Source of the DNA: Takakia lepidozioides
Taxonomy: Eukaryota > Streptophyta > Takakiopsida > Takakiales > Takakiaceae
DNA length: 64,000 nt
Direction: 5' to 3'
Assembly: GCA_030704615.1 (NCBI GenBank)
Contig: CM060732.1
Location: 10,042,001 to 10,106,000 of the forward strand
Shown: positions 1 through 12,217 of the stretch, in pieces
Layout of the letters: every line of letters begins with the position of its first letter
Numbering within the stretch: position 1 is the stretch's first letter
Translations under genes and position numbers: made by a program
Notes under the pieces: generated by a model
Database searches by the model: none
What the model was told of the DNA's origin: nothing
What the model saw: the letters and a program-made list of their open reading frames with translations, nothing else

Positions 1-118
1 GTGCAAATGATGGAAGAAAATATGGTTTTGGGTGCAGATGATGTCTGTTCACTGCCAAATTTTGCATGCACATTGCACATGTTGTCATTAAGCATATGGT
101 TTAAGAATGGAATAAATT
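1..118. repeat. Dispersed repeat, copy 1 (window edge)
   Basis: This stretch matches 4,333-4,445 in the same orientation; both contain agaaaatatggtt and gtcattaagcatatgg. The match stops at about 118, and the left edge is cut by the window. Two direct copies 4.3 kb apart inside a transposon-rich block suggest part of a mobile element. No coding sense is visible. Confidence 0.7.
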
Positions 119-246
119 TATTTCCTCAACAGACTTTGGAATGTAAAGACGCTGCAAGCTTTCCCTGTGATACAACAAAGACGAAAATGGATTTGGAAAA
201 CTAGGAAGTTTTGGCACCGAGTTGTTTCTGAATTGACAGAGACATT

Positions 247-1048
247 GGTTGGAGATGGAATGCATGGAGAATGCTTGCATTGTTTTTTTGCACTGTCTCC
301 ATAGAAGGCCAACGATCGTTGAAGCTTTTAATTGCGTAATAATTGATGAAGATGTACAACAAGTAGAAGTAGAGACTGATATTATCACCCAGATGAAGGA
401 ACTGAAGCAGATCATTCTTGGTGGAGATCACTCGGTGTATAAAGCTTTGGCCTTATTTCAAAATCAACATCAAATCAAACTTCAAATCAACAAATCATCA
501 AATCAAATCATGAATACAATACAATTACACGTCGTTGCACTCCAGTTGCACGTCGTTGCCTTTGTGGGAGTTGTTTGACATAATCATCTAAGTCGTAGCA
601 AACATCCACTGTTAGGAGACAACGTTGACATCTAGATACATCACTGGAATGGTTGGAGATGGAATGCATGGAGAATGCTTGCATTGTTTTTTTGCACTGT
701 CTCCATAGAAGGCTAACGATCGTTGAAGCTTTAATTGCGTAATAATTGATGAAGATGCACAACAAGTAGAAGCAGAGACTGATATTATCACCCAGATGAA
801 AGAATTGAAGCAAATCATTCTTGTTGGAGATCACTCGGTGTATAAAGCTTTGGCCTTATTTCAAAATCAACATCAAATCAAACTTCAAATCAACAAATCA
901 TCAAATCAAATCATGAATACAATACAATTACACATCGTTGCACTCCAGTTGCATGTCGTTGCTTTTGTGGGAGTTGTTTGATATAATTACCTAAGTCGTA
1001 GCAGACATCCAATGTCAGGAGACAACGTTGACATGTAGATACATCAGA
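247..1048. repeat. Tandem duplication, two ~404-bp units
   Basis: Unit 1 (247-650) and unit 2 (651-1,048) both start with ggttggagatggaatgc and end near gacaacgttgacat. They differ by scattered substitutions. A weak third trace of the unit end (ggagacaacgttcacatcta) lies near 1,366-1,385. ORFs inside the units are not conserved between the copies, so I regard it as non-coding. Confidence 0.85.
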
Positions 1049-1489
1049 TAACTTCTAGGAAACATTGGACTAGGCGCATACTAAACTTCTTTGGTGACAT
1101 CCTCGATTCATTGACAAATTTGAAAGGTGGACAATCTCATCGAAAAAATCCAAGAGCTTGAGAAAGCACCTCGGAATCTAAAGAAGGAGAGAGATAGACA
1201 ACTGGGTTCTCCCTCCCCTCGAATGCCATCACAAAAAACTCGCGCACATGCTCAGGTAGGATGGTAGAAATAAGCACAACATCGGATGATTTCGCTTTGT
1301 AAGAAACTTCGGCTTTATTTCAAGATCGTGGTTATTGGTTTTCAAGATCGTTGTCTCCACTGTCCGGAGACAACGTTCACATCTAGAAGATGGCGAATCT
1401 TCCGGTCCTACATATATCCTCACCCGCAAATACTTACACAAATTTTTTGACATGAAAGTGACAATGTAACTCATACAAAATGTGCAATA
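1049..1489. other. No gene recognised
   Basis: AT-rich spacer between the tandem duplication and the decayed CACTA gene. It holds only short unconserved ORFs and the trace of the 404-bp unit end. Confidence 0.5.
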
Positions 1490-3702
1490 TCACATGCATG
1501 CATAAGGATATTGATGGTGTTTTTGTGGAATATATACCGCCCAATATGGCAACTCGTAGAAGATTGAAAGTCGCTTCATGCCGGACACGTCCACTTCACC
1601 GACCATGCCCGCATGGGCCTCCCTCCATCGGTCCTCCCAAAACTGTCCGGATGGTGTCACAAGGGGGGGGGGGACGTACTTCATCTTTGCCATCAAACAA
1701 GTGTTTTTCTCTTCTTCTCCATCGATGGCTCATAGAAAGAAACTTGCGGTAGTTCAGATACACCATCTTGTGAAGATGGCGGGAGCTATGTGCATCAAGA
1801 TCATCGCCAATGTGGGCCCCATGCAAGCATGCATGGTACCCTTTGGTGCTTAGCCTCGAGCAAACCGTTAGTCCTGTATACATCCCGCCACATTAGCAAA
1901 GACAAAAAGTTATCATGTGCATGGCCCATAATGCCATCTACTCAACTAAGGTGCACAAGACTATCGCCGCTACTTCAATCAATCCCAATCCTCATCGATA
2001 TTATCCGGCCTTGACAAGTGAATGTACGCGGGTTCTTCATGGGGAACATAATATACCTGGATAATTATGCATTGTCAAAAGCAATATGCCTCTCATTTGA
2101 AAAGATTGTCCGGCCATAGGGTCAAGTGAAGCATCCAATGCCGGGACTCCCCTCCATAGCTCCTTAAGTTCATCAACTAGAGGTCGCAAATACGTGTCCA
2201 TGTTTGCCACTTGTTTTTTTTTCCTATGAGACATTCACGTCATTGTTTCAATGCTCCACCAATATGCAAATTATACTACATAATGAATTACACGTCTTAC
2301 TCCATGATTATGTCACTCATCAATCTTGCATCCGAATTGCGCCAGAGATCAGAAGATTAATGTAAAGTCTAAGGGAATAATAAGAATGAAATGGGAACAC
2401 TCACCTGGTACAATGGCAGCCAACATGATATGGCCTTTTTTTATTGAAAGATACGGAGGGATGTTGTAGTTCACCATGGTCACCGGCCAAATGGAATGAC
2501 TACATGACTGGATAGAGTACGGGTTCACCCCATCCGAGGAGAAGCTGAGGTGGACATGTCGTGGGTCCTCCAAGAGAAAAGGCCACATCTCTTCAGTATG
2601 CCTCCATGCTTGTGAATCTTGTGGCCCGCACACCTTTCCCGGGGGGCTCCAATGCGAAGCGTGGCATCTCATCAGAACAGCCAATGTGGGGCTTCGGTAC
2701 TGTGCCTTCAATCGCGGGATGATCGGAAAGTAATGCATTTTCTAGGATGAAATACCCCACGTCCCCCACATGTAATCATCCCATTAGCACACATAATACA
2801 ACACCCTTATGTCTTTCCCTTTATACACCCTCTCCCTCATTAGGAAAATAATGATCAAACCGAATGTCGCTAATATTACTCACTCCTTCCAAAGCCACAA
2901 TCAAATCTTGCATGAGTACTACTCTCTAAACCCTAAACTTTGTAGAATACACTTTACATGCATTGACAAGATTAAATAAAATAATTTCCATGTGAGGGGG
3001 AATGACGCTTATACCTTGCGTGGTACTTTTTTTCCCTTGGACATCATCCCGATATCGGTCTTTCTTGCACTTTGGACACTTGGTCAAACGCGAATCATCT
3101 TCGTAGTATAGGGTTTTATCACATGGACATGCATGAAAAATCTTTATAGCCCATCCCCACAAAGTCGAAGACTTCGCGCACCTATTTCCGCGACCGTGAC
3201 ATCTTGGGTTTCAAGTGTGGAACAATGATATAGTCCGCAATAGTTCGCATTATGGCAGACATCCCAATATTACTTATGTCAAATCGAATTTGAAGATTGA
3301 GCAAAAGTAAGATTGTTGAAAGTCGACTCACTTTCGCCCCTTCGTACAAGGGAGTTCTCGCCTCCCTCTCCATGTCATTTGAGGGGGCCATATCCGAATC
3401 ATCGATTGGCCGGGTTTCCTCTCCATCAGATGCATCAGCGCCCACATGATGCATTAAGAGATCCTCAATGGCTTGCACATCCTCCTGGTTAATTCCATCC
3501 TCATTGTTGTTGTCATTGTCACTGTCACTGTCATCGTATCATCGTTCAGTACCGTGGGGGCAACGTCTCGCCCACGGCTCCCACCTGATGTACTTGGGTT
3601 GTTTTCGGATGGGGTGCCCAAGAGAAAGGACCGGAAGAGAGGGACAAAGTCCTGATATGAACAAATGATCATACAGACATATATTATAATGTGTCCTTGC
3701 AA
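1490..3702 (-). pseudogene. CACTA (En/Spm) transposase, TNP2 type, decayed
   Basis: Pieces in several minus-strand frames follow the order of TNP2-type (Transposase_21) proteins, which cut and paste CACTA elements. Read 5' to 3' they are: an N-terminal segment with KVSRLSTILLLLNLQ (3,478-3,182); a Cys-rich segment with HACPCDKTLYY and KCPKCKK (3,162-2,980); the core start YFPIIPRLKAQYRS (2,738-2,380); TYLRPLVDELKELW (2,234-2,037); HRWRRREKHLFDGK (about 1,730-1,660); and MKRLSIFYELPYWA (about 1,580-1,540). Frame changes and stops between pieces show it is broken, though some gaps may be introns. The likely 5' exon lies at 5,667-6,073. I am sure of the family and unsure of exact ends. Confidence 0.85.
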
Positions 3703-3829
3703 CCATACAACTTATTATAAGCGAAATGCAAACAACAATATTCAATGTGTGCATGCATCAAATATGTCATTCAGTAATTACATGTATGTGCGCAACGTCA
3801 CGCATGTAAAGTTTCAAACCTAAAAAAAT

Positions 3830-3996
3830 CATTTGCCCCCCCCAAGGACGCGTTCACCCTATCAACCAATTTTATTTATTAATGTGAAAGAATATCCTCT
3901 CATGCCATTGCACCCAACAAACGGATGTGGCTCAAGCTTCATTTTTTCCTACATATGCTTAAATAAGTGTACAACACCTGTGCAAAGATTCAACAG

Positions 3997-4057
<61 letters not shown>

Positions 4058-4102
4058 ATTTGCCTCCCCAACGACGCACTCACCCTTGAACCAATTTTGA
4101 AT
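3830..4102. repeat. 56-nt poly(A) tract between two 40-bp direct repeats
   Basis: A run of about 56 A residues (about 3,999-4,056) follows a ~120-bp spacer. Similar sequences flank it: catttgcccc...gacgcgttcaccc at 3,830 and catttgcctc...gacgcactcaccc at 4,056, both leading into aaccaatttt. The layout resembles a retroposed sequence with a poly(A) tail. The flanking copies are only about 80% alike, too diverged for a young target duplication. Confidence 0.55.
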
Positions 4103-4332
4103 TAAATCGAATTTAAAATGAATATTTGCATTTAGAAAATATAGGATTGCGGTTTTGAGGGGCGCAATGATTTTATTTTTGGCTCTATTTTGTTCTGTGA
4201 CATGGGAGTTTGCTCCATGCAAAACATCGGACAAAAAAAAAATGATAATAATAACAATAATAATTTCTAGGGTCACTTTTGCAGAACTCTCTATGAATAG
4301 TGTACGAAGTTGAAGATAACTCAACTTTGGAA

Positions 4333-4445
4333 TGCAAATGAGAGAAGAAAATATGGTTCTGGGTCCAAATGATTTTGTTTTACTCCCAAATTTTGCACGC
4401 ACATTGCATATGCTGTCATTAAGCATATGGCTTGAAAATGGAATT
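4333..4445. repeat. Dispersed repeat, copy 2
   Basis: Direct copy of 1-118, aligned from gcaaatga through the gaatggaa region. It lies between the poly(A) tract and the SET-like segment. Confidence 0.7.
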
Positions 4446-4700
4446 AAAAAAAAAATCATGTGCAGGCGAAATGCAGTTTTCCGTCTCTACGACACGTAGC
4501 AGCGTTCAACACTTGAATGACCCATTGAATGAACTGGGTTCAAGCTCATATTTGGTCCACACGTGCATAAGTATGTTCAGATCACATATGCAAAGTTGGA
4601 ACCCACACGAGCAACAAGAAAAAATATTTACATCAATCGATTAATCGGATGTATACAAAGTACGTCATGAGAATATCTACAATGCCCTTCTATGCGATCC

Positions 4701-5057
4701 CTATCTCAAAGAAACCCTATTTCTATCATACACATCCCACTCATGCTGTAATCGGAAGTCCCAATCATCCCGGGAGAACTCGTATGATGCAAATAGCTCG
4801 CTGCCAACCCTAATAATCCTATTAGCACACGTCATCACAAACATGTGCATCCCCTCACAGTATACTGATGTATGACCACAAAAGCTCTCATGCCCATCGC
4901 TTCGCTCGTTCCATACTACATTGGTTCTCCTAAGATGACCAAAAGAACTGTTGACCAGCCCAGCAACATTGCCGAAGATATCGGGGTCACCATCACAAAA
5001 TCTGATCTCAATGGGAGACAACCCCTGTCTACGTCCTAGGACGAAGCCGACCCTTCC
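4701..5057 (-). pseudogene. SET-domain-like fragment inside CACTA region
   Basis: The minus frame reads DIFGNVAGLVNSSFGHLRRT, then EGMHMFVMTCANRIIRVGS and ELFASYEFSRDDW. This matches the second half of a SET domain: an NHS-like site followed by the GEELF-x-SY closing motif. SET domains methylate lysines on histones or other proteins, but only the C-terminal half is visible, so activity cannot be assumed. A proline-rich frame precedes it at 5,295-5,065. It lies between the presumed N-terminal exon (5,667-6,073) and the main body (3,702-1,490) of the CACTA transposase on the same strand, so it may be part of that gene or a capture. Confidence 0.5.
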
Positions 5058-5224
5058 TAGGGGTTCAGGGGGCACATGCGCGTTGAGGTGGAGGTGGAGG
5101 TGGTACTGCTGGCGGAGGAGATGAAAGTGGAGGTGGTTGACCTGGATGTAATGCCGGAGGTACAGCCGAGGGTACAACGTCCGGATCAGGCACTACCGGA
5201 GATGGATCAGGCAACGAAACAGAC

Positions 5225-5350
5225 GGGGGGGGGGCACAATCGGCCTGCAAGCTGCTACTGCATGTACGGCATGGAGAATCATCAGATGAGGACATTGGAT
5301 CAGGGGGACCACCTGAGGAAACCGGAGGGGGGGGGGGGGGGGGGGGGGTT
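5225..5350. repeat. Two poly(G) tracts
   Basis: Runs of G at about 5,225-5,233 and about 5,327-5,348 lie in the proline-rich (minus-strand) stretch. The longer run breaks any reading frame through it and is a likely place for assembly error. Confidence 0.8.
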
Positions 5351-5666
5351 TGCTCATCACCGGCCGTAACGCTTGTGACACCTACGATACCCCCTCGACC
5401 CTACGCATCTCATCTACGTGGTGCTAGGGGAACCAACTGGTCATATCGGGCACAGGCTCCGGCACAAATTCTGCAAGCAGACCGGCGCGAAATGCTTCCC
5501 GTGCAATGTGATTGCGAGCTTGGGCATCAAGTCGTGGCTACAATATGCGTAGTATACGACGCATCAATACTTATGTCGTAATTTGGTTTCATGTATGAAT
5601 ACCAATCATAGTATATTATTACATATACCAAATGTACTATGAATGAGAGGGGGTGGAAATAGACTC

Positions 5667-6073
5667 ACTTTTGCCGCATCCACAATCAGGTTCTTCTTGT
5701 AATGCTCTTCGACAATATGTGGTCGCCGCCTCGGTGGTCTGGTGCCGCCCGACGGTATCATTGCCCAACACTTAGTGCACCAACACTCAATCCTCTCGGG
5801 GGGGTCAAAGGTGGATGTGCGTGGGCATTGTGCCTCTGGACTAGCAGGGCTCTCACCACGGGGTGGTCGCAACCTGCGGCGTGCCCGACTGGATCCCGGA
5901 GTGTCAACATCCTCCGCATCACCTCAAATTTGGGCCCGGTCCTTTCTACGATTGTGTCTGCCATCCTCAGGTGCAACGGGTCGCTCCTCGCCACGAAACA
6001 AGGTTGGAATTGGGCCCCATTCCATCTGTGGTACCGCCTCCCAATCCTCGAGGGAGACAGGTCGATGTTTCCT
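5667..6073 (-). pseudogene. Probable first exon of CACTA transposase
   Basis: The minus frame starts with ATG at 6,073 (MVRKHRPVSLEDWEAVPQ) and runs to IECWCTKCWAMIPSGG and RRRPHIVEEHYKKN, followed by a good splice donor (gtgagt) at about 5,666. A Cys-x2-Cys segment followed by a basic His-containing stretch is common near the start of CACTA TNP2 proteins. One in-frame TGA sits near 5,932, so the copy is broken. Assignment to the 1,490-3,702 gene rests on strand, order and style. Confidence 0.5.
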
Positions 6074-7290
6074 CACCATCGCATTCTAATTAACACGCAC
6101 AACCAGCACTTTCATTTCTCAAAACTCATTGGCAAAAAAAAACCTATGTCCCTTTTCCACCCTACGACAGCAAGGGGTCGCTACGCCCCAACGCCGGGAG
6201 GCCGTAGTGACCTTGCGAAATTCAAACTCCAGAACCCAATATCAAAAAAATACTATAAAGAAAAAATAATAATCCCAAAATGACCAGTCCCACATTGCCC
6301 AAGGGCCTGGGGAAAAAACAAATGCACGCAATTCATTCATGCGGCTGAACCCTTTCCGTAGTCCTACCTTGAGAAGGTAGGGCCCAAAAAAAACAAAAAA
6401 AAAAACCTATGAACCCCAAAAGGCCATAAACCCTAAACCCCAAAAAGTGACCCCCTGCTTGCCCAACATACAAGGGGGAGCCTGGGCATGCGACGCCATG
6501 CCGTGCTTCATGCCACTACCCAGCATCGCATAATGTGACGGGTTTTTTACCCTGCCACGCCGGGGGGTCGCAATCTGCGACGGCCGGGTGTGGCAAGCTT
6601 CAATGTAAATTATAAAAAAAAAAAGGCGGGGCGCCGACGTGCAACGGCCGGGCATGGCAGATCGGCGCCGCACCTTTTTTTTTCTAAGTGCTTGAAGCCC
6701 CCCCCCCCCCCCCCCAGAGAGGCCTTACAGTGGCGGGGACACGCGCCGTAGGCAGCAGTGCCGACGCCACAGAGGTAGGCGCGCTCTCCCCTCCCTCTAT
6801 CCTTGTTCCTTTTTGTGGGGAGTGACAAAAGATAGGGAGAGAGAGGGGACAGGGGCAGAGGGAGAGAGAGAAGAGAGAAATGAAATGAAATGTTATAACG
6901 TCCGCGGGAAGCTCATAGAGCTTCTGGGACAAAATGGAAAGAAAACCATGAGAGAGAGAGGGAGAGGGACAGAGAGGAGAGAGGGAGATGGAGAGGGAGA
7001 GGGACAGAGAGCGAGAGATAGAGAGCGAGGAGGAAAAAAATAAATAAAAAATAAAATGTGGGGGGCGGGGTCTGACTGAGCAGCTTCTACTGCTCAGTCA
7101 CCCCCCCCCCCCCCCCCCCCCCCACATTCTTTTTTTTTTTTTTCATGCACCCTCTCTCCCTCTCCCTCTCTCTCCCTCTGGAAACTGGGTTTATGGAATC
7201 GTTGTCCCAACTTCCATCTTTGAAAAATAAAAAATTGGGTTGCAGGGAATCTAGAATACATCCTTCTCTCCTAGTGAGACATTTTCTCAT
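6074..7290. repeat. Simple-sequence region (poly-C, poly-A, GA-rich)
   Basis: No gene seen. It holds C runs at about 6,697-6,715 and 7,100-7,123, the second followed by a T run; A-rich runs near 6,388-6,405; and a purine-rich GA block at 6,828-7,030. The pyrimidine-rich stretch at 7,145-7,185 is its mirror. Long homopolymers here make local sequence accuracy doubtful. Confidence 0.8.
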
Positions 7291-7299
7291 TAATACCTA

Positions 7300-7695
7300 T
7301 GAGGTCTTTTTCATCCTAACCTACCCGGATATCAATCCGGAATATACTGATTGTAAAACTCCCATCATTTTCCATCCAACCTGGATGAAAAAATGACTTT
7401 ATCTGACGAGACCTAAATACCTATGGATGATTATGAAGTACCTATATATTTTTCATCCACATTAGATGAGAGACAATGTACATCCGTCGGGTTCAAGACA
7501 GATATAAATGAATTAAAAAGCCCTGATTCTTTTCATGTAACCTAGATGAAAAACGGATCACATCCGTCGGGTTCAAGGCAGAGGATGAACACCCAATGTT
7601 TTTCATCTTCCCTGAATGAGAAACGGACAACGTCCGTTGGGTGTATGGTCTGGTGGATGTTTTTCATCCTAGAAAGGGATGACGAGCTGGACAGG
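7300..7695. repeat. Row of small TTTTCATC/GATGAAAA hairpins
   Basis: Five to six units about 60-80 bp apart each carry tttttcatc, a short spacer and gatgaaaa or a variant. They begin near 7,302, 7,367, 7,450, 7,528, 7,598 and 7,660. Three are followed by catccgtcgggttcaag or a variant. Each can fold into a short stem. The array ends just before the solo LTR; its function is unknown. Confidence 0.65.
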
Positions 7696-7756
7696 GTAAA
7701 GCCCTGTGCAACCCTAGTGTCTTTCTTTTTGCGCTGCGAGAATGCGCGCAATGGCA

Positions 7757-8481
7757 TGTCGCGCACCTCACTTCGGTAAGCTCCCCTTCAAGTCATAATT
7801 ACTCGTTTTGATGCGCACGCCTAACTCCCAAACTGGCCGCCGGGCCAACTCGGAGCTTCGGCTGCTCACCGGGACATAACGGTCCCCTTTTACTCCTCCA
7901 CGAGACCCTCTCTCAATTTGGGCCAAGTGGAAATTCCCTTTGGTCGTTGGCAGTCCGGAACAGCTCCCCACACCTTGGTCACTTTCCGGCTCACACGCTT
8001 ACTCACTAGCTTTTGGTCACCAACGGGCTTGCACCGTTCTCGGGGTTACTACTCCCTATATATACTTCTGCGACTGTCCGCGGGGGTTTCACAAACAACA
8101 CCACCATTTTATGGCGAACCACCACGAAAACCCTCGACTCCCGGTGATGAGTCGCGGTGAGTCTTGGCCCACCCACCACGGCCCCATTGGGCCGTGGTGA
8201 GTCCCAAGACTCCCCACGACTCCCACCACAAGGTTTCCGCCCCATGGTGAGTCCTATGCCACCCCCACTAAGACCCACTAAGCTACCACCACCCCTCGTG
8301 GAACCACCCCCACCGCAACCCGGTGTGCGGGGCTCCACCTAGTGAGCGCCTCCGCCTCTTTGAGTGTCTTGGGCACTCAAGGGTGCTTCAGCCCCCGTAC
8401 CCATTGTTGCCACTGCCCCCACCATAGGGGCAGTCCCTCTTGTGTCCCGACCCCCTGCCCTCAAGGCAAAGGGCCGCGACA
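7757..8481 (+). mobile_element. Solo LTR, 725 bp, copy 1
   Basis: The element runs from TGTCGCGCACC to GGGCCGCGACA, so its ends form the short inverted repeat TGTCGCG/CGCGACA typical of LTRs. A copy of identical length lies at 62,956-63,680. The flanks are TGGCA (7,752-7,756) and TGGCG (8,482-8,486), a target duplication with one change. A TATATATA motif near 8,057 is a plausible promoter. No internal region is present, so it is a solo LTR left by recombination. Confidence 0.88.
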
Positions 8482-10910
8482 TGGCGGCTTGGAGGTGACG
8501 ATGGTGCTCGTGCTGCAGATACCGTGAGCTGCCAATCCCTGGAGTGTTTAAGGCTCTTGTGAGCGCCGCCTCTGCGGGCTCTTTAAGGCGATGGCGGTGG
8601 CTTAGAGATGAGGGAAGATTCATTGTCTCGTCTATCTGTTTTTTTGTTGCACAAGGGAACATAGGCAATGATGGTGGAGGTATCGCCTGCCTGTTGTGGA
8701 GTTTCCCTAGGAGCCCTCCTCTGGATCTTTGATGAATGGCGGCGTCTTGGTAGAACAAGGAAGTCTCTCTCCCCCCTTTATAAACCCTACCTTATGAGAC
8801 AAAGCTCTTTTTTGCTCTTGTGCTTGGCAAGACTTTGCTTTGGTTAAGGTAGCAGTGTTGTGGTGTTGGCGGAGACCTCCCTGCATGGTTGGGTTTGTGG
8901 AGAGATGACGACCATCCCCCAAACACTGAAAAAAAAATTCTTTTTTCTATTTGTCTTGCTTCCCTGCTTTCTTTGGCATTCTTTGTACTTAGATTCAAGT
9001 GTATTTGACCTCGATAGCAAGTGTGGAAGCCTGCCATTCACCTTGTGCATCCTCACTAACTCACAATGCTTTGTGGTTGTTTTTGGGACGGGCACAGGTG
9101 AGGGCTTCCACTTAATATGCTGATGTCTAGGTGTTGCTGGATGCCAAGTGGGTTGCAGAGCTGTGGAAGGGGTTGCTGGGCCATGGATTCATCTTAAAAT
9201 GTTGAAAAACTAAACTACTCTATGGTTTTTCTTGATCCTACCTCTTTCTTTTATCTATGAAGAACAAGTGTAGTGCTGAACTTAGGGTGGGTTATTTCGG
9301 CCCAGCCAGTGGAAGACCTTTGCTTTGTTGTGACAACCGTGTTTATGATGGCTTGTGTGGGACACACATCTGTTTTTCGGGCCCTAGCTTGTTTTGTTTG
9401 CCTTATGGTAGTTGGAAACAAAATGAGAGGCTGCAATGAACTGTTTGCTGCAGCTACTCGGGTACCCATAATAGTAAAATACCCCTGTTATGTTCCAACC
9501 CGGATGGCTTTGTTAGCTAGAAGCTTAGGCCAGGGTATGGTGAAGATTCTGCTTGTGGCCAATTGGCTGACACTGAAAAATGGCAGCAATATATCTGGTT
9601 TTTTGAGGCAGCCAGGGTGGTTAAGTGGAAATATCCCCTGGACATGGTGTAATGACATGGTCAAATGTGGTATTGTGAATAAGGTGTGCCGGCAATGTCA
9701 TATCTTGTCATAGGGTGTGTATGTAGTGCATTATACTTGCCTTGCTGTGTCATGAACTTTGATTTTCAGCTGTAGCAAGAAATAATGGTATAGGGGTGTT
9801 CTGGAAAATTTACCAGAGATATCACCCTCTCCTCTGTGCTGCAGACCAGTTTAAACAAATACTGGCAGGGCAAGATATTCAAATCTGTGGTATCCAAGTT
9901 TTCTTTTTGTTTAAAAAAAAAAAACCCTCCATGACATCCATGGGGTTTGAGTAAGTATGCTTGGATTACAGCTTGCGGACATCAATCAATCTGGATTGTA
10001 AATCTGTATGACCATTTGACCTGCAACACATCAAGGCCAAAATATGGCCAAGTACCCGTCATCCCACCCAGACCTCTGAATATGTATCCCGATCATGACT
10101 GGTGATCAATCAGCATCGGTGAAATACTCTTTGGGTTATGAATATTACTGACATGAACACATTACTGTGCATGGAGGTAATTCTGGATTTTCTAGCTTGA
10201 TGATTGATGGATGATGCCACTGTTAAGTGGCTGATATGTCTGATTATTCTTCTTCTTCATGACAACGGCCCTAGGGGTCCTGTCTTTGTCTTGACATGAC
10301 AAAAAGTATCTTCCCTCTCTCCTTGTCCAGTATGCTTAGTGGTTTTTGCATACACCATCCATTGACTATCATGCTTCTGACCTATCATTGCATTTGTATG
10401 TCATGTGCAGAAAAAGAAGTTTCAGAGGCCTCCCTCCGCCATCGCCAATGTGACAACAGGAAAGTATCAGAAAACAGGTAACACAGACGAGGAGAAGCTG
10501 GGGAATGAACACGTTTCTGATCCCAGTCAACGGTGGGACAATCGAGACCAAAATGTGAATGCCCGTTAGATTACAGAGAGTAGCCGACACAATTCAGCAT
10601 AGGAACTAGAGTGATAAGCTAAGTTGGGTGTTTCCTAGAACAACTCTATGATGTCATTGTCATCTGCCAGCAACAAGTGCAAGGATGAATGCATGATTTG
10701 TGCAGACGCATGGATAGCTGAAGGAGCAAGGATAGAGTGTAGGTCTAGATTCATCCAAGGGGGCCGGATTTCAAGCTCCAGATTACCTATGATTCCATGT
10801 GGAAGGGAAACCTGCATGGGTACATGGTCAACTGGAAACCACAGCAGCAGCAACACAATTCATAAAATCAGTCACTGCTAATCAATGCACCTTCTTCAAC
10901 ACACTTCACC
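8482..10910. other. No gene recognised
   Basis: Both strands were read. The longest ORF (9,273-9,713, plus) has no recognisable motif, and its composition looks like chance coding. No clear splice-bounded exon or repeat boundary was found. It may be decayed transposon sequence or host spacer. Confidence 0.5.
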
Positions 10911-12217
10911 ATGTTTTCCCCTCTTATTGTAATCGGCCCTAATCAACCTCAAGACAACCCACATGTTACAAACGACTTCGAATTCAAAGATGACTTACTT
11001 TACTTCAAGGGACTTCTGTATGTACCTCTAGGACCTACACGACTTCGAATTCTTCAAACATGTCATGATCTTTCGGCTGCAGGACATTTCGGTTTTAACA
11101 AAACATTGGAGTTGATATCCAGGGACTATTGGTGGCCGCAGATGTGGAAACTCGTGAAAGAATTTATAAAATCTTGCGACATGTGTAGAGCGAAGGGACC
11201 ACGACATCGACCTTACGGCCTTCTTCAACCATTACCCATTCCCAAGGGTCCATGGTCGTGTATCTATGGACTTTATTACGGACCTTCCAATTTCTAAGAC
11301 CACCGATTCAATCATTGTTATTGTAGATCGTTTTACGAAGATGACACATTTCATTCCCTGTTATAAGACGGTTACCGGCGAGGAAACTGCAAGACTCTTC
11401 CTCAATAATATCTACCGCATTCATGGACTCCCGAAAGACATCATATCTGATCGAGGACCACAGTTCATATCAAATTTCTGGAGGGGATTATTTCACATAT
11501 TGGATACTAAGATCAACCTCTCTACAGCTAATCATCCACAGACTGATGGTCAAACCGAACGTGTAAACCAGATTTTGGAGCAGTATCTTCGCTGTACGAT
11601 AAATTATCACCAAGATAATTGGATGGACCTTCTGTCATTGGCTGAGTTTGCCTACAACAACACTATACATTCTTCGACCAAACAAACTTCATTTTTCCTC
11701 CAATTATGGTCATCATCCTCGAGCAAACATTTTCCACATGAAAACTGTTGGAAGCCCTGCTGCAGAAAACCTTGTTACTCATCTTGCTACGATTCACAAG
11801 GAGTTTACATCCCACCTCGCAGAAGCTCAAAAACAATCCAAGGAGTATGCAGATCAACGTCGCCAACTCCAACCCCAGTTCAAGGTGGGAGATCGTGTGT
11901 GGCTTCTTCGACGAGACATACAAATCTCGCGATCATCAAAGAAGTTGGATTATCAACGCCTGGGACCATTCAAAATTATTCGACAAATAAATCCGGTCAG
12001 TTTTCGGCTTGAACTCCCACGAAGTATGCGCATCCATCTAGTCTTTCATGTTTCACTATTGGAGTTGTATCATCTATCGAATATTTCAAGGAGAGTTTCC
12101 GTACCACCCCCCCCAATCGAAGTCAATCAGGAAATTGAGTATGAAGTCGACGAAGTCCTAGACTCTCGCATCAAGTATAAACGTCTTGATGTTGAATTTT
12201 GCAAGTTAGCTGGTTGA
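10911..12217 (+). pseudogene. Ty3/gypsy chromovirus pol fragment (integrase to chromodomain)
   Basis: The plus frames run through the integrase zinc finger (GHFGFNKTLELISRDYWWP then CDMC), the DDE catalytic core and a C-terminal linker. The core shows MDFITDLP, SDRGPQF and NHPQTDGQTERVNQ, giving the first Asp, second Asp and Glu. The linker shows QFKVGDRVWLL and EYEVDEVLDSRI, the start of a chromodomain. The reading frame changes near 11,266 and again near 11,697, and the chromodomain is cut off at about 12,185. Reverse transcriptase, RNase H and LTRs are absent. It is a dead 3' fragment of an LTR retrotransposon. Confidence 0.93.

Noticed and set aside
3959-4459. 166-codon minus-strand ORF over the poly(A) tract
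   Set aside because: It contains a long Phe run produced by the homopolymer and has no conserved sequence.
9273-9713. 146-codon ORF as a gene
   Set aside because: No motif, no splice context and no related copy; hydrophobic composition compatible with chance.
10648-10881. Extension of the Ty3/gypsy pol upstream of 10,911
   Set aside because: Translations in all frames show no RNase H or reverse transcriptase motif.
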